Assembly (NCBI RefSeq): GCF_003710905.1
Contig: NZ_RHHV01000003.1
Span: forward strand, 124,001 to 188,000
Length of the DNA: 64,000 nt
Reading direction: 5' to 3'
From: Brevibacillus parabrevis
GTDB lineage: Bacteria > Bacillota > Bacilli > Brevibacillales > Brevibacillaceae
The notes beneath the pieces were generated by a model. The model did no database searches. It was not told the origin of the DNA and was given only the letters and a program-made list of their open reading frames with translations. Of the stretch, positions 9,027-17,408 are shown piece by piece. Within the stretch, counting starts at the first letter, position 1; every line of letters starts with the position of its first letter. A program made the position numbers and the translations under genes.

Positions 9027-10022
9027 TTAAGGCTTTTTCGCGCCTGTCAAATATTCCACAGCTTCATCCAGCTGTTTTTCAATCAAAATCGGATCGTAGC
9101 CAAGCCATCTGTCTACATCGACGATATACACATGATTGTTTTTCACAGCCGGGAGGTTTTTCCACAAGTTGCTGCTTTCGATTTCTTTCAAGTAGGAAGC
9201 GGCATCTTCGCCCGGGAACAGCATCAGGAAAATATGGTCGGCCGCATACTCTGGCAGCAGCTCCATGGAAATGTCTTTGGACCAGAAGTTAGGGTCTTTG
9301 TCCAGCTCGGCCTTGATCGGAGCGGGCGGCGTCAGTTGGAGCGAGTTGTACAGGACGTGCCCCATATTGCGCGCGCCGTACATTTTGATTACTTTTGCGC
9401 GGACGTTCAAGGCTGCGACTGTTTCGTTCTTGCCGATTTTGGCCTGCACCAGCTTGCGGGCTTCTTCGACTTTGGCGTTATGCTTGGCGATCCACTCTTC
9501 GCCCTCTTTTTGTCTTCCGAGGACGTCAGCAACTTGCTTCGTGTGGCCGATGAAGTCGGTTTTATCGAAATCGATTGCGACTACAGGAGCGATTTTTTGC
9601 AGCTTCTCAAAAACTTGCTGCTCTACCTCAGTGTCGATCACAATCAGATCGGGCTGCATCTCCAAGATTTTTTCGAGATTGTAGGAATCGTAATCGCCTA
9701 CCACTTCGATGCCTTTTACGAACGGGGCCATGTCAGCCCCTTCCATGTGACCTTGCACCGCGCCAATCGGTTTTATACCGAGGACGAGCATATTGCTCAA
9801 GTATTGCAAGGCAATGACGCGCTCTGGCTTGACTGGAATCGTTGCTTCGCCTTTTGCGTGCTTGATGACACGCGTCTCTTTTTTGGCAGGCTCAGAAGCA
9901 GGTGCTGGTGAAGCGGTTTGCTGCTCGGACTGGCTTGGAGCTGTTTGGGAGCATGCTGTCAAAAGAAGCAGGGCAAAGAGCATAATGCCGGACAGACACG
10001 CTTGTATGCGAGATCGTTTCAT
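9027..10022 (-). CDS. Iron-siderophore ABC transporter substrate-binding lipoprotein
   Basis: Binds an Fe(III)-siderophore outside the membrane and delivers it to an ABC permease. A lipoprotein signal peptide ends in LLTAC (Cys near residue 24), followed by a Ser/Ala/Pro-rich linker and a class-III binding fold (RVIALQYLSNMLVLGIKPIG, then QPDLIVID). The start has GGAGGG upstream and a Fur box directly beyond it. No permease or ATPase gene follows: the next gene converges on it. It is therefore an orphan binding protein that must use transporters encoded elsewhere. Its C-terminal half is clearly similar to the C-terminal half of the upstream regulator. Confidence 0.9.
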   Translation of the reverse strand: MKRSRIQACLSGIMLFALLLLTACSQTAPSQSEQQTASPAPASEPAKKETRVIKHAKGEATIPVKPERVIALQYLSNMLVLGIKPIGAVQGHMEGADMAPFVKGIEVVGDYDSYNLEKILEMQPDLIVIDTEVEQQVFEKLQKIAPVVAIDFDKTDFIGHTKQVADVLGRQKEGEEWIAKHNAKVEEARKLVQAKIGKNETVAALNVRAKVIKMYGARNMGHVLYNSLQLTPPAPIKAELDKDPNFWSKDISMELLPEYAADHIFLMLFPGEDAASYLKEIESSNLWKNLPAVKNNHVYIVDVDRWLGYDPILIEKQLDEAVEYLTGAKKP

Positions 10023-10037
10023 GAATACCCTCCTGAA

Positions 10038-10052
10038 TGAAAATGATTCTCA
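10038..10052. promoter_or_regulatory. Fur box
   Basis: TGAAAATGATTCTCA is a 7-1-7 inverted repeat that matches TGATAATNATTATCA at 12 of the 14 half-site positions. It lies just upstream of the ribosome binding site of the siderophore-binding lipoprotein, so iron repression is expected. Confidence 0.8.
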
Positions 10053-10130
10053 ACAACAAGCTTCATCTTACCGTGAACCGTTTGACTCATCCATGGAGGA
10101 TATTCCGGTTTTCTTTGGACAATCCGGCGG

Positions 10131-11756
10131 TCAGGAAGTTTTCTGCTGCTCCAACAGCTGAATCGCTTCGTCCAATTGGGCGTCAAGCGACAGGGGATCA
10201 TACGCGAACCAGACGGGGCCAAGCAGCACGACTTGTCCTTTTTGTACGGCAGGAATGCTTTGCCACTCTTTGCGCTGGGTCAAGGCTTGAAAATGAGCAC
10301 GCGACAGGTCGTCGTCAAAAATGTGGACGAACAGCCAATCGGCAGCGTAAGCGTTCAGTTGATGTTCCTGTACGGGAACGGCCCAAAAATTCGGATCGCG
10401 CTTGATGTTGTCCTGAATGATCGGGGGCGGCGTCAGCTTCAGCGATTTGTACAAGACGTGCCCGAGATTGCGAACGCCGTAAGCAAAGGTGTGCGCCGGA
10501 CGGACATTCAGGATCGACACCGTCTCCTCTTTGCCGATGCGTGCGTCCACGTATCGCTTCGTTTTCTGCACTTTTTGCTCATGCTGCTTGAACCAGAGCA
10601 GCGCTTTGTCTTTTTGTCCGAACAGGTCGGCAATTTGCTGCAAATGACCAAAGACGTCGTCATCCGTCCAGGACAGTGCGCACGTAGGGGCAATCGAGGA
10701 GAAGGCCGCACAATCTTTTGGATAATCGGTCAAAATAAAGGACGGCTGCAGTGGCTTGATCAAATCCGGGCAAGCTTTGGACAGCGAAATGATATCTGAC
10801 GCCTCTTGTAGCCGGAGCTGTTCCCGCATGTGAGAGACTTGGTCTTCCTGCGCCCCCACAGGCTTGATGCCGAGAGCCATCAAATACTCGGTGTACTGGA
10901 AAGTGACAGGGGCGATTTGCCGCTGACTCATTTTGACAAAGACAGTCGGAGAGACGCCAACCTGCTGCTTGAACCGTCTGCTGAAGTAAAATTCATCCTC
11001 GTATCCGACAAGCTGCGCTACCTCACGCAAACGCTTTTTCGAGTCCCACAACAGCTTTTTTGCCTGATCCATCCGATACCCGGTCAAGTATTCAATCGGG
11101 CTTTTTCCTACGTTCTTTTTGAATAGCTCCGTGTAGTAGCGAGGCGTAAGCCCGGCCTTGTTGGCCAGATCAGCCAGCGAGAGCGATTGTGCGTAATGTT
11201 CATGGATGTAGGAGAGGGTCTGGTCGATGGGGTGCGACGATTCCACGACTGCTTGCGCGGCAGGGGCCTCCCAGATCGTGAGCAACAGCTGCTGAAAACG
11301 AATCTGATTTTGCAACATATCCAGTGGATTCGCTACCTCGTGCTTGTGCTCATGGTCGGCAAGCAAGGCGCGGGCCAGCTCCAGGCAGACGTGCAGAGAC
11401 TGGACGTGATAGCTGTCGGCCGGAGGGTGCCACAGGCCATCCGGTGCATAGCTGTTATGTTGCCTCATGTCTTGTTGCAGCGCGTCAAAAAAGAGGGCGA
11501 AAAAAGACAGGGAAGCACCACGCCCAGCTACGATGGAATCGGCAGCTTCCGGTGCGAAAAATCGTACACTCCCGGAAGACAGGGGCGGGGCACTAGCGGT
11601 GTCGTCGCCCTGCCAATATCCGCTGCCTTCCGTAATCATGAGCAAGGCGTGTTCCGGGCAGCCGGGAAGCGACCATGCTTGATTCGGAGGCAAAGCGATT
11701 TGCCGGATGCTTTTCAAGAGGAAAAAGGTTGTCGTCTCTGCGTGGTTGTCGCCCAT
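10131..11756 (-). CDS. AraC-family regulator fused to a siderophore-binding-protein-like domain (Btr-like)
   Basis: A 541-residue transcription factor resembling Bacillus subtilis Btr. Residues about 1-150 form a cupin-like N-terminal region. The AraC helix-turn-helix pair lies at about 185-275 (SLADLANKAGLTPRYYTELF and the second-helix segment VAQLVGYEDEFYFSRRF). Residues about 280-540 form a periplasmic-binding-like domain that aligns with the lipoprotein encoded downstream; both contain NLGHVLY/NMGHVLY, a PPPI/PAPI segment and RDPNFW/KDPNFW. In Btr this domain senses the ferri-siderophore and activates the uptake genes. Gene order and strand fit activation of the adjacent lipoprotein gene. 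Confidence 0.9.
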   Translation of the reverse strand: MGDNHAETTTFFLLKSIRQIALPPNQAWSLPGCPEHALLMITEGSGYWQGDDTASAPPLSSGSVRFFAPEAADSIVAGRGASLSFFALFFDALQQDMRQHNSYAPDGLWHPPADSYHVQSLHVCLELARALLADHEHKHEVANPLDMLQNQIRFQQLLLTIWEAPAAQAVVESSHPIDQTLSYIHEHYAQSLSLADLANKAGLTPRYYTELFKKNVGKSPIEYLTGYRMDQAKKLLWDSKKRLREVAQLVGYEDEFYFSRRFKQQVGVSPTVFVKMSQRQIAPVTFQYTEYLMALGIKPVGAQEDQVSHMREQLRLQEASDIISLSKACPDLIKPLQPSFILTDYPKDCAAFSSIAPTCALSWTDDDVFGHLQQIADLFGQKDKALLWFKQHEQKVQKTKRYVDARIGKEETVSILNVRPAHTFAYGVRNLGHVLYKSLKLTPPPIIQDNIKRDPNFWAVPVQEHQLNAYAADWLFVHIFDDDLSRAHFQALTQRKEWQSIPAVQKGQVVLLGPVWFAYDPLSLDAQLDEAIQLLEQQKTS

Positions 11757-11798
11757 GATGACCTCTCATTTCAAATGGAATAGCTTGGAGTTAGCGGA

Positions 11799-12191
11799 TT
11801 ACGGTACAAGTGGCACAAGTTCGAATGACTCGGTGACGACGATGCTGCCTTTTACTGACTGTACCATCGGGCAGTTTTTGCTGGCGGCATCGACGGCCTT
11901 TTGCACTTTTTCTGCCTTCAAGTTTTCTCCGGTAATGATGAAGTGAAGGTGAATTTTTTCAACGCGGTTTGCTTCTGCTTCATTGCGCGTGACATCTGCT
12001 GTGATTTGCATATCTGTGCAAGGCATGCGCATTTTGTCCAACACTTTGCGCAGGACGCCGCCACTGCAAACGGCAATGGAAGAAACGAGCAGCTGGTAAG
12101 GGCGAAAGCCGTACGCCTCATCGCCAGAGACGTGCAGATCGCCATATGATAAATGGGTGACGAACCCTTTTTCTTTTGCTTCAAAATTCAT
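11799..12191 (-). CDS. OsmC/Ohr-family protein
   Basis: A 130-residue OsmC-family protein, related to thiol-dependent peroxidases that reduce organic hydroperoxides. The start at 12191 is fixed by AAAGGAG nearby; an upstream in-frame start would run through a poor leader. The two expected cysteines are present: the first in SIAVCSGGVL near residue 49 and the second in SKNCPMVQSV near residue 107. It lies 42 bases upstream of the AraC regulator on the same strand and may share its transcript. Confidence 0.85.
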   Translation of the reverse strand: MNFEAKEKGFVTHLSYGDLHVSGDEAYGFRPYQLLVSSIAVCSGGVLRKVLDKMRMPCTDMQITADVTRNEAEANRVEKIHLHFIITGENLKAEKVQKAVDAASKNCPMVQSVKGSIVVTESFELVPLVP

Positions 12192-12277
12192 GTCCCGCTC
12201 TCCTTTGCGATAGCTTTTCTTCATTATAAAGAAAAAGTGGGGAGGTAGGCAGAAAAAAGCATTTTCCAATAAAAAAC

Positions 12278-12330
12278 AAAGGCCCTTACGCGAAAGCCAT
12301 GCTTCATGCCTCGCCGTAAGAGCCTTTTTT
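12278..12330. terminator. Bidirectional terminator upstream of OsmC and downstream of the RocB-like gene
   Basis: AAAGGC-CCTTACG pairs with CGTAAGAGCCTTT. The minus strand ends in T after the stem, fitting the end of the RocB-like gene, whose stop codon is at 12346. Confidence 0.7.
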
Positions 12331-12345
12331 CTATTGATGTGTTAG

Positions 12346-13980
12346 TTACTCGCTTGCCCGCCCATTCCGCAACAAGGACTGAATGCATTTCGGCAGCATG
12401 TCTTTCAATGTGTCGAACGCATAATCAACGTCCAGGCGCTCCGTCCATTGGTGCGCGTCGCGGCCGACGGGGCCGAGGTTCATGACAGGGACGTCGAAGG
12501 CTTCCAGCTCCTGGAGCGGAATCGAGTAGCCGTTGTCCCACAGCGGCATGTTGGCGACCAGCGGCTGCATCGACGCGGCCGGGTATTGCAGGCCGACGTA
12601 GCTGAGGTCGGAGATTCCGCCGAAGTAGTTTTGCTTGAGCAAGGTCACTTGATGCTGTTCGCGCGCGTATGCTTCCATCTCTGCGACCGTTTGCTGGATC
12701 AACGGATGGTTGCGCGAGCTGACGGCCGGGTAGAAAGGTGGGGCAAAGAACAAAATCATCATCGGGGACAGCTCTTTGCACAAAATCGCCAGCTGATCGA
12801 CCAGCTCGATTGTCGTGTCGCGGTCGTCCTTGTCTTGGCGGTTGGCGATGACATCTGCCTCCAGCTGGCGCAGCTTGTCTTCTCCGTGCGTTTTCAAGGC
12901 GTAGGCGTACAGCTCCTCATAGGTCATCACAGAGATCGTCAGGTCGCGCGGGCTGAACGGAGCGAAATTGGCGAACTGGCTGGCGTGGCGAAGGTAGTTT
13001 TCGCGGATGCGTTCCGCTACATTGCGGGCTGCGCCAAGCAGCGGCTCCACGACTTCCTCCATTTGTTTTTCCAGCAGGAACAGGTTGAAGAGCGTCACGG
13101 CACGATGCGGGATTTGCACCGAGTATTCTTTTTTCAAATCTTTCTGGATCAGGTTGGTAGGCGGCGGAGAAGCTTCGCCGTCCACGACTTCGCAAAAAGA
13201 AGTGTTCAGCTCCAGCTCGCACGTAATTTGCGATGCCATGTAGTTCCCGTTCAACCCGGCAAAAGGCTCGCCTACATGCGTTTCTTTTCCGTAGCAGAGG
13301 AAGCCTGGCAGGACCTTTCCGATGGAGCCTGTGTACACGTAGGTGTTCTGGTCGCCCGGATAGCGGGTGAACATCGGCTCGGAGTTAAGCACGGTCGTGT
13401 AGTGCAAATCAAACTGTTGGGCAATTTCCAAAAGACGAGGAACAGCTGCCCGCATGCCGACGGAGTTTACTTCTTCGTCCGGAACCGTCAGCAAGAGGAT
13501 GTTGCCGTCAAACTCGCCCGCGCAAGCTTGCTCGATCATGGACATGTGCAGGGTCAAGCCGCATTTCATGTCCATCGTCCCGCGTCCGAACAGCCAGTTG
13601 CCGGAACGCAAGTCTTGCTGCACATCGGCAGGCATGTCCGCCTGGTTTTGCTGAAACAGCGGAGTGAGCGTCTTCGGATCAAAGGCATGCTTCATCCAGC
13701 CGCCGTAATCCTCCACATCGACTACATCGAAGTGGCTTACCAAAATGACGGTGTCGCGAACGCCCGGTTTTTTGACGAGCGCCGTGACAAAATGACGTCC
13801 ATCCTCGGTCGGATTGGCCTGAACGTGGTCGGGATTCGCCTGGTAGTAAGGCAATAAACGCAGCTGCTCGACGATGTAGCCAGGCAACTCTTTCTCAGCA
13901 GGCGATCCGGTAATGCTCGGGATGTTCACCAAATTGCACAGAAGATCGACGAGTTGCTCTTTTGTTTGCCATTTTTGCAT
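12346..13980 (-). CDS. rocB: RocB-like M20 peptidase (arginine utilisation)
   Basis: A 544-residue M20-family metallopeptidase very similar in build to Bacillus RocB, which takes part in arginine breakdown by an unclear step. Metal-binding motifs are SHFDVVD (near residue 95), GRGTMDMKCGL (near 140) and PDEEVNS (near 175). The start at 13980 has GGAGGC 7 bases upstream. Two near-identical 12-base repeats lie just upstream, inside the gap to the IclR gene. Neighbouring IclR, DDAH and RocE-like genes support a role in arginine or methylarginine catabolism. Confidence 0.82.
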   Translation of the reverse strand: MQKWQTKEQLVDLLCNLVNIPSITGSPAEKELPGYIVEQLRLLPYYQANPDHVQANPTEDGRHFVTALVKKPGVRDTVILVSHFDVVDVEDYGGWMKHAFDPKTLTPLFQQNQADMPADVQQDLRSGNWLFGRGTMDMKCGLTLHMSMIEQACAGEFDGNILLLTVPDEEVNSVGMRAAVPRLLEIAQQFDLHYTTVLNSEPMFTRYPGDQNTYVYTGSIGKVLPGFLCYGKETHVGEPFAGLNGNYMASQITCELELNTSFCEVVDGEASPPPTNLIQKDLKKEYSVQIPHRAVTLFNLFLLEKQMEEVVEPLLGAARNVAERIRENYLRHASQFANFAPFSPRDLTISVMTYEELYAYALKTHGEDKLRQLEADVIANRQDKDDRDTTIELVDQLAILCKELSPMMILFFAPPFYPAVSSRNHPLIQQTVAEMEAYAREQHQVTLLKQNYFGGISDLSYVGLQYPAASMQPLVANMPLWDNGYSIPLQELEAFDVPVMNLGPVGRDAHQWTERLDVDYAFDTLKDMLPKCIQSLLRNGRASE

Positions 13981-13996
13981 GGGGTATGCCTCCGTT

Positions 13997-14028
13997 TTCC
14001 GTATAGTGAAAACCATTTCCGTTTAGTG
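13997..14028. promoter_or_regulatory. Direct repeats upstream of rocB, candidate IclR-regulator sites
   Basis: TTCCGTATAGTG (13997-14008) and TTCCGTTTAGTG (14017-14028) are 11/12 identical and 20 bases apart, about two helical turns. The reverse complement CACTATACGGAA recurs almost exactly (CACAATACGGAA) upstream of the DDAH gene. Confidence 0.5.
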
Positions 14029-14038
14029 GGCAAAAAAA

Positions 14039-14779
14039 TTACGGAGTTGCTCCGATTCTTTTGGAAATTTCCTTGGCGCTTTGCTTGGCGCGATCGATCA
14101 AGGTAGCCAATAGCTCCTCTGTGATCCGATAAGTGGGAACACCGATGCTCAGGGCGCCGACCACTCGCTGGTTATAGCCGATGATGGGGGCGGCGATGGA
14201 GGCGGTTCCTTCCGTTTTCTCCCCGTAGCTGACAGCGTAACCATTTTCGCGGATGGCGGGGAGTTGCTTCATAAATTCACGCTGCTGCTCAGGATCAGGA
14301 ATCAGTGCCATGACGGTTCGTTCCGCTTCCCGAGGCTCCATGTTCGCCAAAATCGTTTTGTTGGCCGCGCCGATGTGCAGCGGGATGCGCTCTCCCAGAT
14401 TGTCGATGCTTCTGACGGTCATGGAGCTTTCCACCCGTTCAAGCACGATGGCGTCATGCCCATCCGGAATATTCAGGTAGACCGACTCGCGCACATCTGC
14501 CGCCAACTGCTCCATAACGGTTCGGGCGACTGCCCGCATGTCGATTTTGTCCAGGATGCGCAGACCGATTTCCATCCAGGTGATGCCAAGCTTGTACTGC
14601 TTGGTTTCCGGGATCTGCTGAATCAGCCCGTACTTCATGAGACTGCTGATCAGGCGGTGGACTGTACTGATGGGGAGAGATGTCTTCTCTGCGATTTCTG
14701 AGATAGACCAGTGCGTCTTGCTTTCGTCAGATGTCAGGACCAAGATGATGCTCATCGCCCGGTCAATCGATTGTACCAA
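14039..14779 (-). CDS. IclR-family transcriptional regulator
   Basis: A 246-residue regulator with an N-terminal winged helix (SISEIAEKTSLPISTVHRLI, about 25-45) and a C-terminal effector-binding GAF-like domain (ERIPLHIGAANKTILANM; GTASIAAPI; VVGALSIGVP). The start is TTG, 7 bases after GGAGGG. It is placed between rocB (same strand, downstream) and the divergent DDAH-permease genes, and similar sequence elements occur in both gaps. It therefore probably controls the whole arginine cluster. The effector is unknown; arginine, citrulline or a methylarginine are reasonable guesses. Confidence 0.9.
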   Translation of the reverse strand: MVQSIDRAMSIILVLTSDESKTHWSISEIAEKTSLPISTVHRLISSLMKYGLIQQIPETKQYKLGITWMEIGLRILDKIDMRAVARTVMEQLAADVRESVYLNIPDGHDAIVLERVESSMTVRSIDNLGERIPLHIGAANKTILANMEPREAERTVMALIPDPEQQREFMKQLPAIRENGYAVSYGEKTEGTASIAAPIIGYNQRVVGALSIGVPTYRITEELLATLIDRAKQSAKEISKRIGATP

Positions 14780-14905
14780 GTTGTTTCCCTCCTGGCTTTC
14801 GTTTTGCGAATGACGATTTGTCAGATGCTTCGCCAGCTTTTTATGAGATCAATCTATCAGAATTATTCGGACGAATCAACATCATTTCATGCAGACAAAA
14901 ATTCA

Positions 14906-14935
14906 TTGACAAAAAATTTAAAACTATTTTACATT
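14906..14935 (+). promoter_or_regulatory. Candidate promoter of the DDAH-permease unit
   Basis: TTGACA at 14906-14911 is followed after 18 bases by TACATT. The inverted repeat at 14951-14974 lies directly downstream, at a place where a repressor would block initiation or early elongation. Confidence 0.45.
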
Positions 14936-14950
14936 AGGAGTGTAATTTTG

Positions 14951-14974
14951 TATTGTAGAAGTCGTTCCACAATA
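14951..14974. promoter_or_regulatory. Inverted repeat upstream of DDAH, candidate regulator operator
   Basis: The half-site TATTGTAGAA is repeated in reverse complement as TTCCACAATA around a 4-base centre, with one mismatch per arm. The right arm overlaps CACAATACGGAA (14968-14979), the element also found twice upstream of rocB. Confidence 0.55.
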
Positions 14975-15067
14975 CGGAATAATCGACAGTAAAACGAAGC
15001 GATGCATCATCGCCGCTGAAACATTTGTTCCACTGACGAGATTTCAAAACAGAAGGGAGATTTTATC

Positions 15068-15832
15068 ATGAAATTTTCTCGTGCGATTGTAAGAAAACCG
15101 GGGCAGAGCTACGTGAACGGTCTGACGACTTCCGATCTGGGCAAGCCGGATTTCGCTCTTGCTTTGGAGCAGCATGCTGCTTATGTAGAGGCGCTGAAGC
15201 AAGCGGGTCTGGAAGTGACCGTTTTGGAAGCGGACGAGCGTTTCCCGGATTCCACTTTCGTAGAAGATACAGCGGTTCTGACCGAAAAGTGCGCGGTCAT
15301 CACCAACCCTGGCGCGGACAGCCGCAACGGTGAGATTGAGGACATGAAACAAGTGCTCCCGCGTTTCTATGACACGATTGAATACATTCAGGCTCCGGGC
15401 TTCCTTGACGGCGGAGATGTCATGCAGGTAGAAAATCATTTCTATGTGGGCCTGTCCACGCGTACGAACGAGGAAGGCGCGATCCAGTTCCGGGAAATCC
15501 TCTCCAAATACGGCTATGAGGTTACGATCGTTCCGCTGAAGGAGTTTTTCCACCTGAAAACGGGCATTGCTTACCTGGGTAACGACACGCTCGTACTCGC
15601 AGGCGAATTTATCGACTCCGAAGTGTTCAAAGACTACAAGCATCTGGTAGTGGAAAAAGAAGTGGAGTATTCCGCCAACTGCATCCACATCAATGACCAT
15701 GTAATCATTCCAAAAGGCTTCGACAGCACGAAAAAACAGATCACGGATGCTGGCTACCAAGTAATCGAGCTGGATATGTCCGAGTTCCGCAAGCAAGATG
15801 GAGGATTGAGCTGCCTGTCCCTGCGCTTCTAA
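15068..15832 (+). CDS. Dimethylarginine dimethylaminohydrolase-type amidinohydrolase
   Basis: A 254-residue enzyme of the guanidino-modifying superfamily, best matched to DDAH, which hydrolyses methylated arginines to citrulline and methylamines. The catalytic Cys lies near the C-terminus (GGLSCLSLRF, residue about 249), the catalytic His in FFHLKTGIAYL, and the acidic substrate-binding residues in FVEDTAVL and FLDGGDVM. GGGAGA precedes the ATG. Arginine deiminase activity cannot be excluded, because the same residues serve both. It is followed by an arginine-type permease and adjoins an IclR gene and rocB. Confidence 0.8.
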   Translation: MKFSRAIVRKPGQSYVNGLTTSDLGKPDFALALEQHAAYVEALKQAGLEVTVLEADERFPDSTFVEDTAVLTEKCAVITNPGADSRNGEIEDMKQVLPRFYDTIEYIQAPGFLDGGDVMQVENHFYVGLSTRTNEEGAIQFREILSKYGYEVTIVPLKEFFHLKTGIAYLGNDTLVLAGEFIDSEVFKDYKHLVVEKEVEYSANCIHINDHVIIPKGFDSTKKQITDAGYQVIELDMSEFRKQDGGLSCLSLRF

Positions 15833-15907
15833 CGCAGGCAGTTCCTTCCCGGCTTACTTTTTACACATCTATTTTCCACTCACGAGCTGGGGAAAGAGAG
15901 GGATCAT

Positions 15908-17317
15908 ATGAACGCTGGGAATGACAAGGACAAACAACTGCAACGCTCGATGAAAAGCCGCCATCTTTTTATGCTGTCGCTTGGCGGAGTAATCGGAACG
16001 GGGCTTTTTCTGAATGCCGGGTATACGATCAATCAGGCGGGGCCGGGCGGAGCGCTCGTCGCGTTTGTCGTCGGGGGGATTCTGCTGTACCTGGTGATGA
16101 CCTGCCTGGGTGAGCTTTCCGTGAAAATGCCCGTAACAGGTTCTTTTCAAACGTATGCGACGAAGTACATTGGCCCGGCAAGCGGCTTTACACTCGGATG
16201 GATGTACTGGCTCGGTTCAGCGACGACGGCTGGCGTGGAGTTTACTGCGGCCGGCATGGTTATGCAGCGATGGTTCCCGGATACGCCGATCTGGATTTGG
16301 TGCGCGCTCTTTATCCTTTTGCTCTTTACCTTCAACGCTCTGACGACCAAAGGATTTGCGGAAACGGAATACTGGTTCGCGGGCATCAAAGTGTTGGCCG
16401 TTCTTATCTTCATTATTGTCGGACTAGGTGCTATTTTCGGTATAGTCAGTATGGAGGGCAGGGAAGCTCCGTTCTTCTCCAACTTTTCCGCGGATGGCGG
16501 GCTGTTTCCGTTCGGGTTTGCGATTGTCTTCGTCACGATGATGAACGTCGTGTTTTCGTATCAAGGCTCGGAACTGATCGGGATCGCTGCCGGAGAAACG
16601 GAAAATCCGCACAAAAACATCCCGCGGGCCATCCGCAATGTCGTTTTCCGCATTTTGGTGTTCTATGTGGCTTCGGTCATGATCTTGTCCGCTCTTTTCC
16701 CATCCAGCGAGCTGGGGTTGCTGGAAAGCCCGTTCGTGACCGTATTCGATTCGGTAGGCATTCCGTTTGCGGCGGATATTATGAACTTCGTCATTTTGAC
16801 AGCGCTTTTATCTGTCGGAAACTCTTGCCTGTACGCCGCTACCCGTTTGCTCTGGGCATTGTCGCACAGCGGGATGGCGCATCCGGCATTCGGCAAGCTG
16901 ACCAAGCGGAGCGTTCCACTGAACAGCTTGCTTGCGACTCTGGCCTTCTCGCTTTTGTCGCTTCTGACCAGCGTGATCGCGGCTGATACCGTGTACGTTT
17001 TGCTGATGTCTGTTTCCGGGATCGCGGTCACGTTTACCTGGATGGGCATTGCCCTGTCCCAATTCAACTTCCGCCGGAAATATTTGCAGGAAGGCGGCAA
17101 GCTTGAAGACTTGCAGTTTGTGGCGCCGTTTTACCCGGTGATGCCGCTGTTGTGTCTGGCTTTGTGCACGTTCATCCTCATCTTCCCGGCGTTTGATCCG
17201 ACGCAGCGGGTAGGGTTGTTTTACGGGATCGGCGCTTTGGCGCTGTTCTATCTCTACTACTATTTGCGCTATGGCCGCAACAAGAAAATCAAGCCGGATA
17301 TTCCGACCCAAGGCTAG
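15908..17317 (+). CDS. Amino acid permease, RocE/RocC-like (APC superfamily)
   Basis: A 469-residue membrane transporter with about 12 hydrophobic segments. The N-terminus carries the amino-acid-permease signature SRHLFMLSLGGVIGTGLFLN followed by GYTINQAGPGGALVAF, and FSYQGSELIGIAAGETENP near residue 225 is characteristic of the basic and aromatic amino acid permeases. Closest family by feel is RocE/RocC (arginine/ornithine). It is 75 bases after the DDAH gene without a terminator, so the two are probably one operon that imports and hydrolyses arginine derivatives. Confidence 0.85.
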   Translation: MNAGNDKDKQLQRSMKSRHLFMLSLGGVIGTGLFLNAGYTINQAGPGGALVAFVVGGILLYLVMTCLGELSVKMPVTGSFQTYATKYIGPASGFTLGWMYWLGSATTAGVEFTAAGMVMQRWFPDTPIWIWCALFILLLFTFNALTTKGFAETEYWFAGIKVLAVLIFIIVGLGAIFGIVSMEGREAPFFSNFSADGGLFPFGFAIVFVTMMNVVFSYQGSELIGIAAGETENPHKNIPRAIRNVVFRILVFYVASVMILSALFPSSELGLLESPFVTVFDSVGIPFAADIMNFVILTALLSVGNSCLYAATRLLWALSHSGMAHPAFGKLTKRSVPLNSLLATLAFSLLSLLTSVIAADTVYVLLMSVSGIAVTFTWMGIALSQFNFRRKYLQEGGKLEDLQFVAPFYPVMPLLCLALCTFILIFPAFDPTQRVGLFYGIGALALFYLYYYLRYGRNKKIKPDIPTQG

Positions 17318-17333
17318 ACGATCGGTCAAAATG

Positions 17334-17369
17334 AAATGCCCCTGCCAGTTGCCGTGGCGGGGCATTTTT
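17334..17369. terminator. Terminator between converging permease and flavoprotein genes
   Basis: ATGCCCCTGCCA pairs with TGGCGGGGCAT, followed by T on the plus strand and a mixed T run on the minus strand. Confidence 0.8.
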
Positions 17370-17408
17370 GCGTGTCGGGTCGGGTATGGCTGGTTCTTTG
17401 GGTCAGAT

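Noticed and set aside
8832..9911. Long plus-strand open frame of 359 codons over the cls terminator and siderophore-binding gene
   Set aside because: It crosses a strong terminator and is antisense to a clear lipoprotein gene; high GC content keeps shadow frames open.
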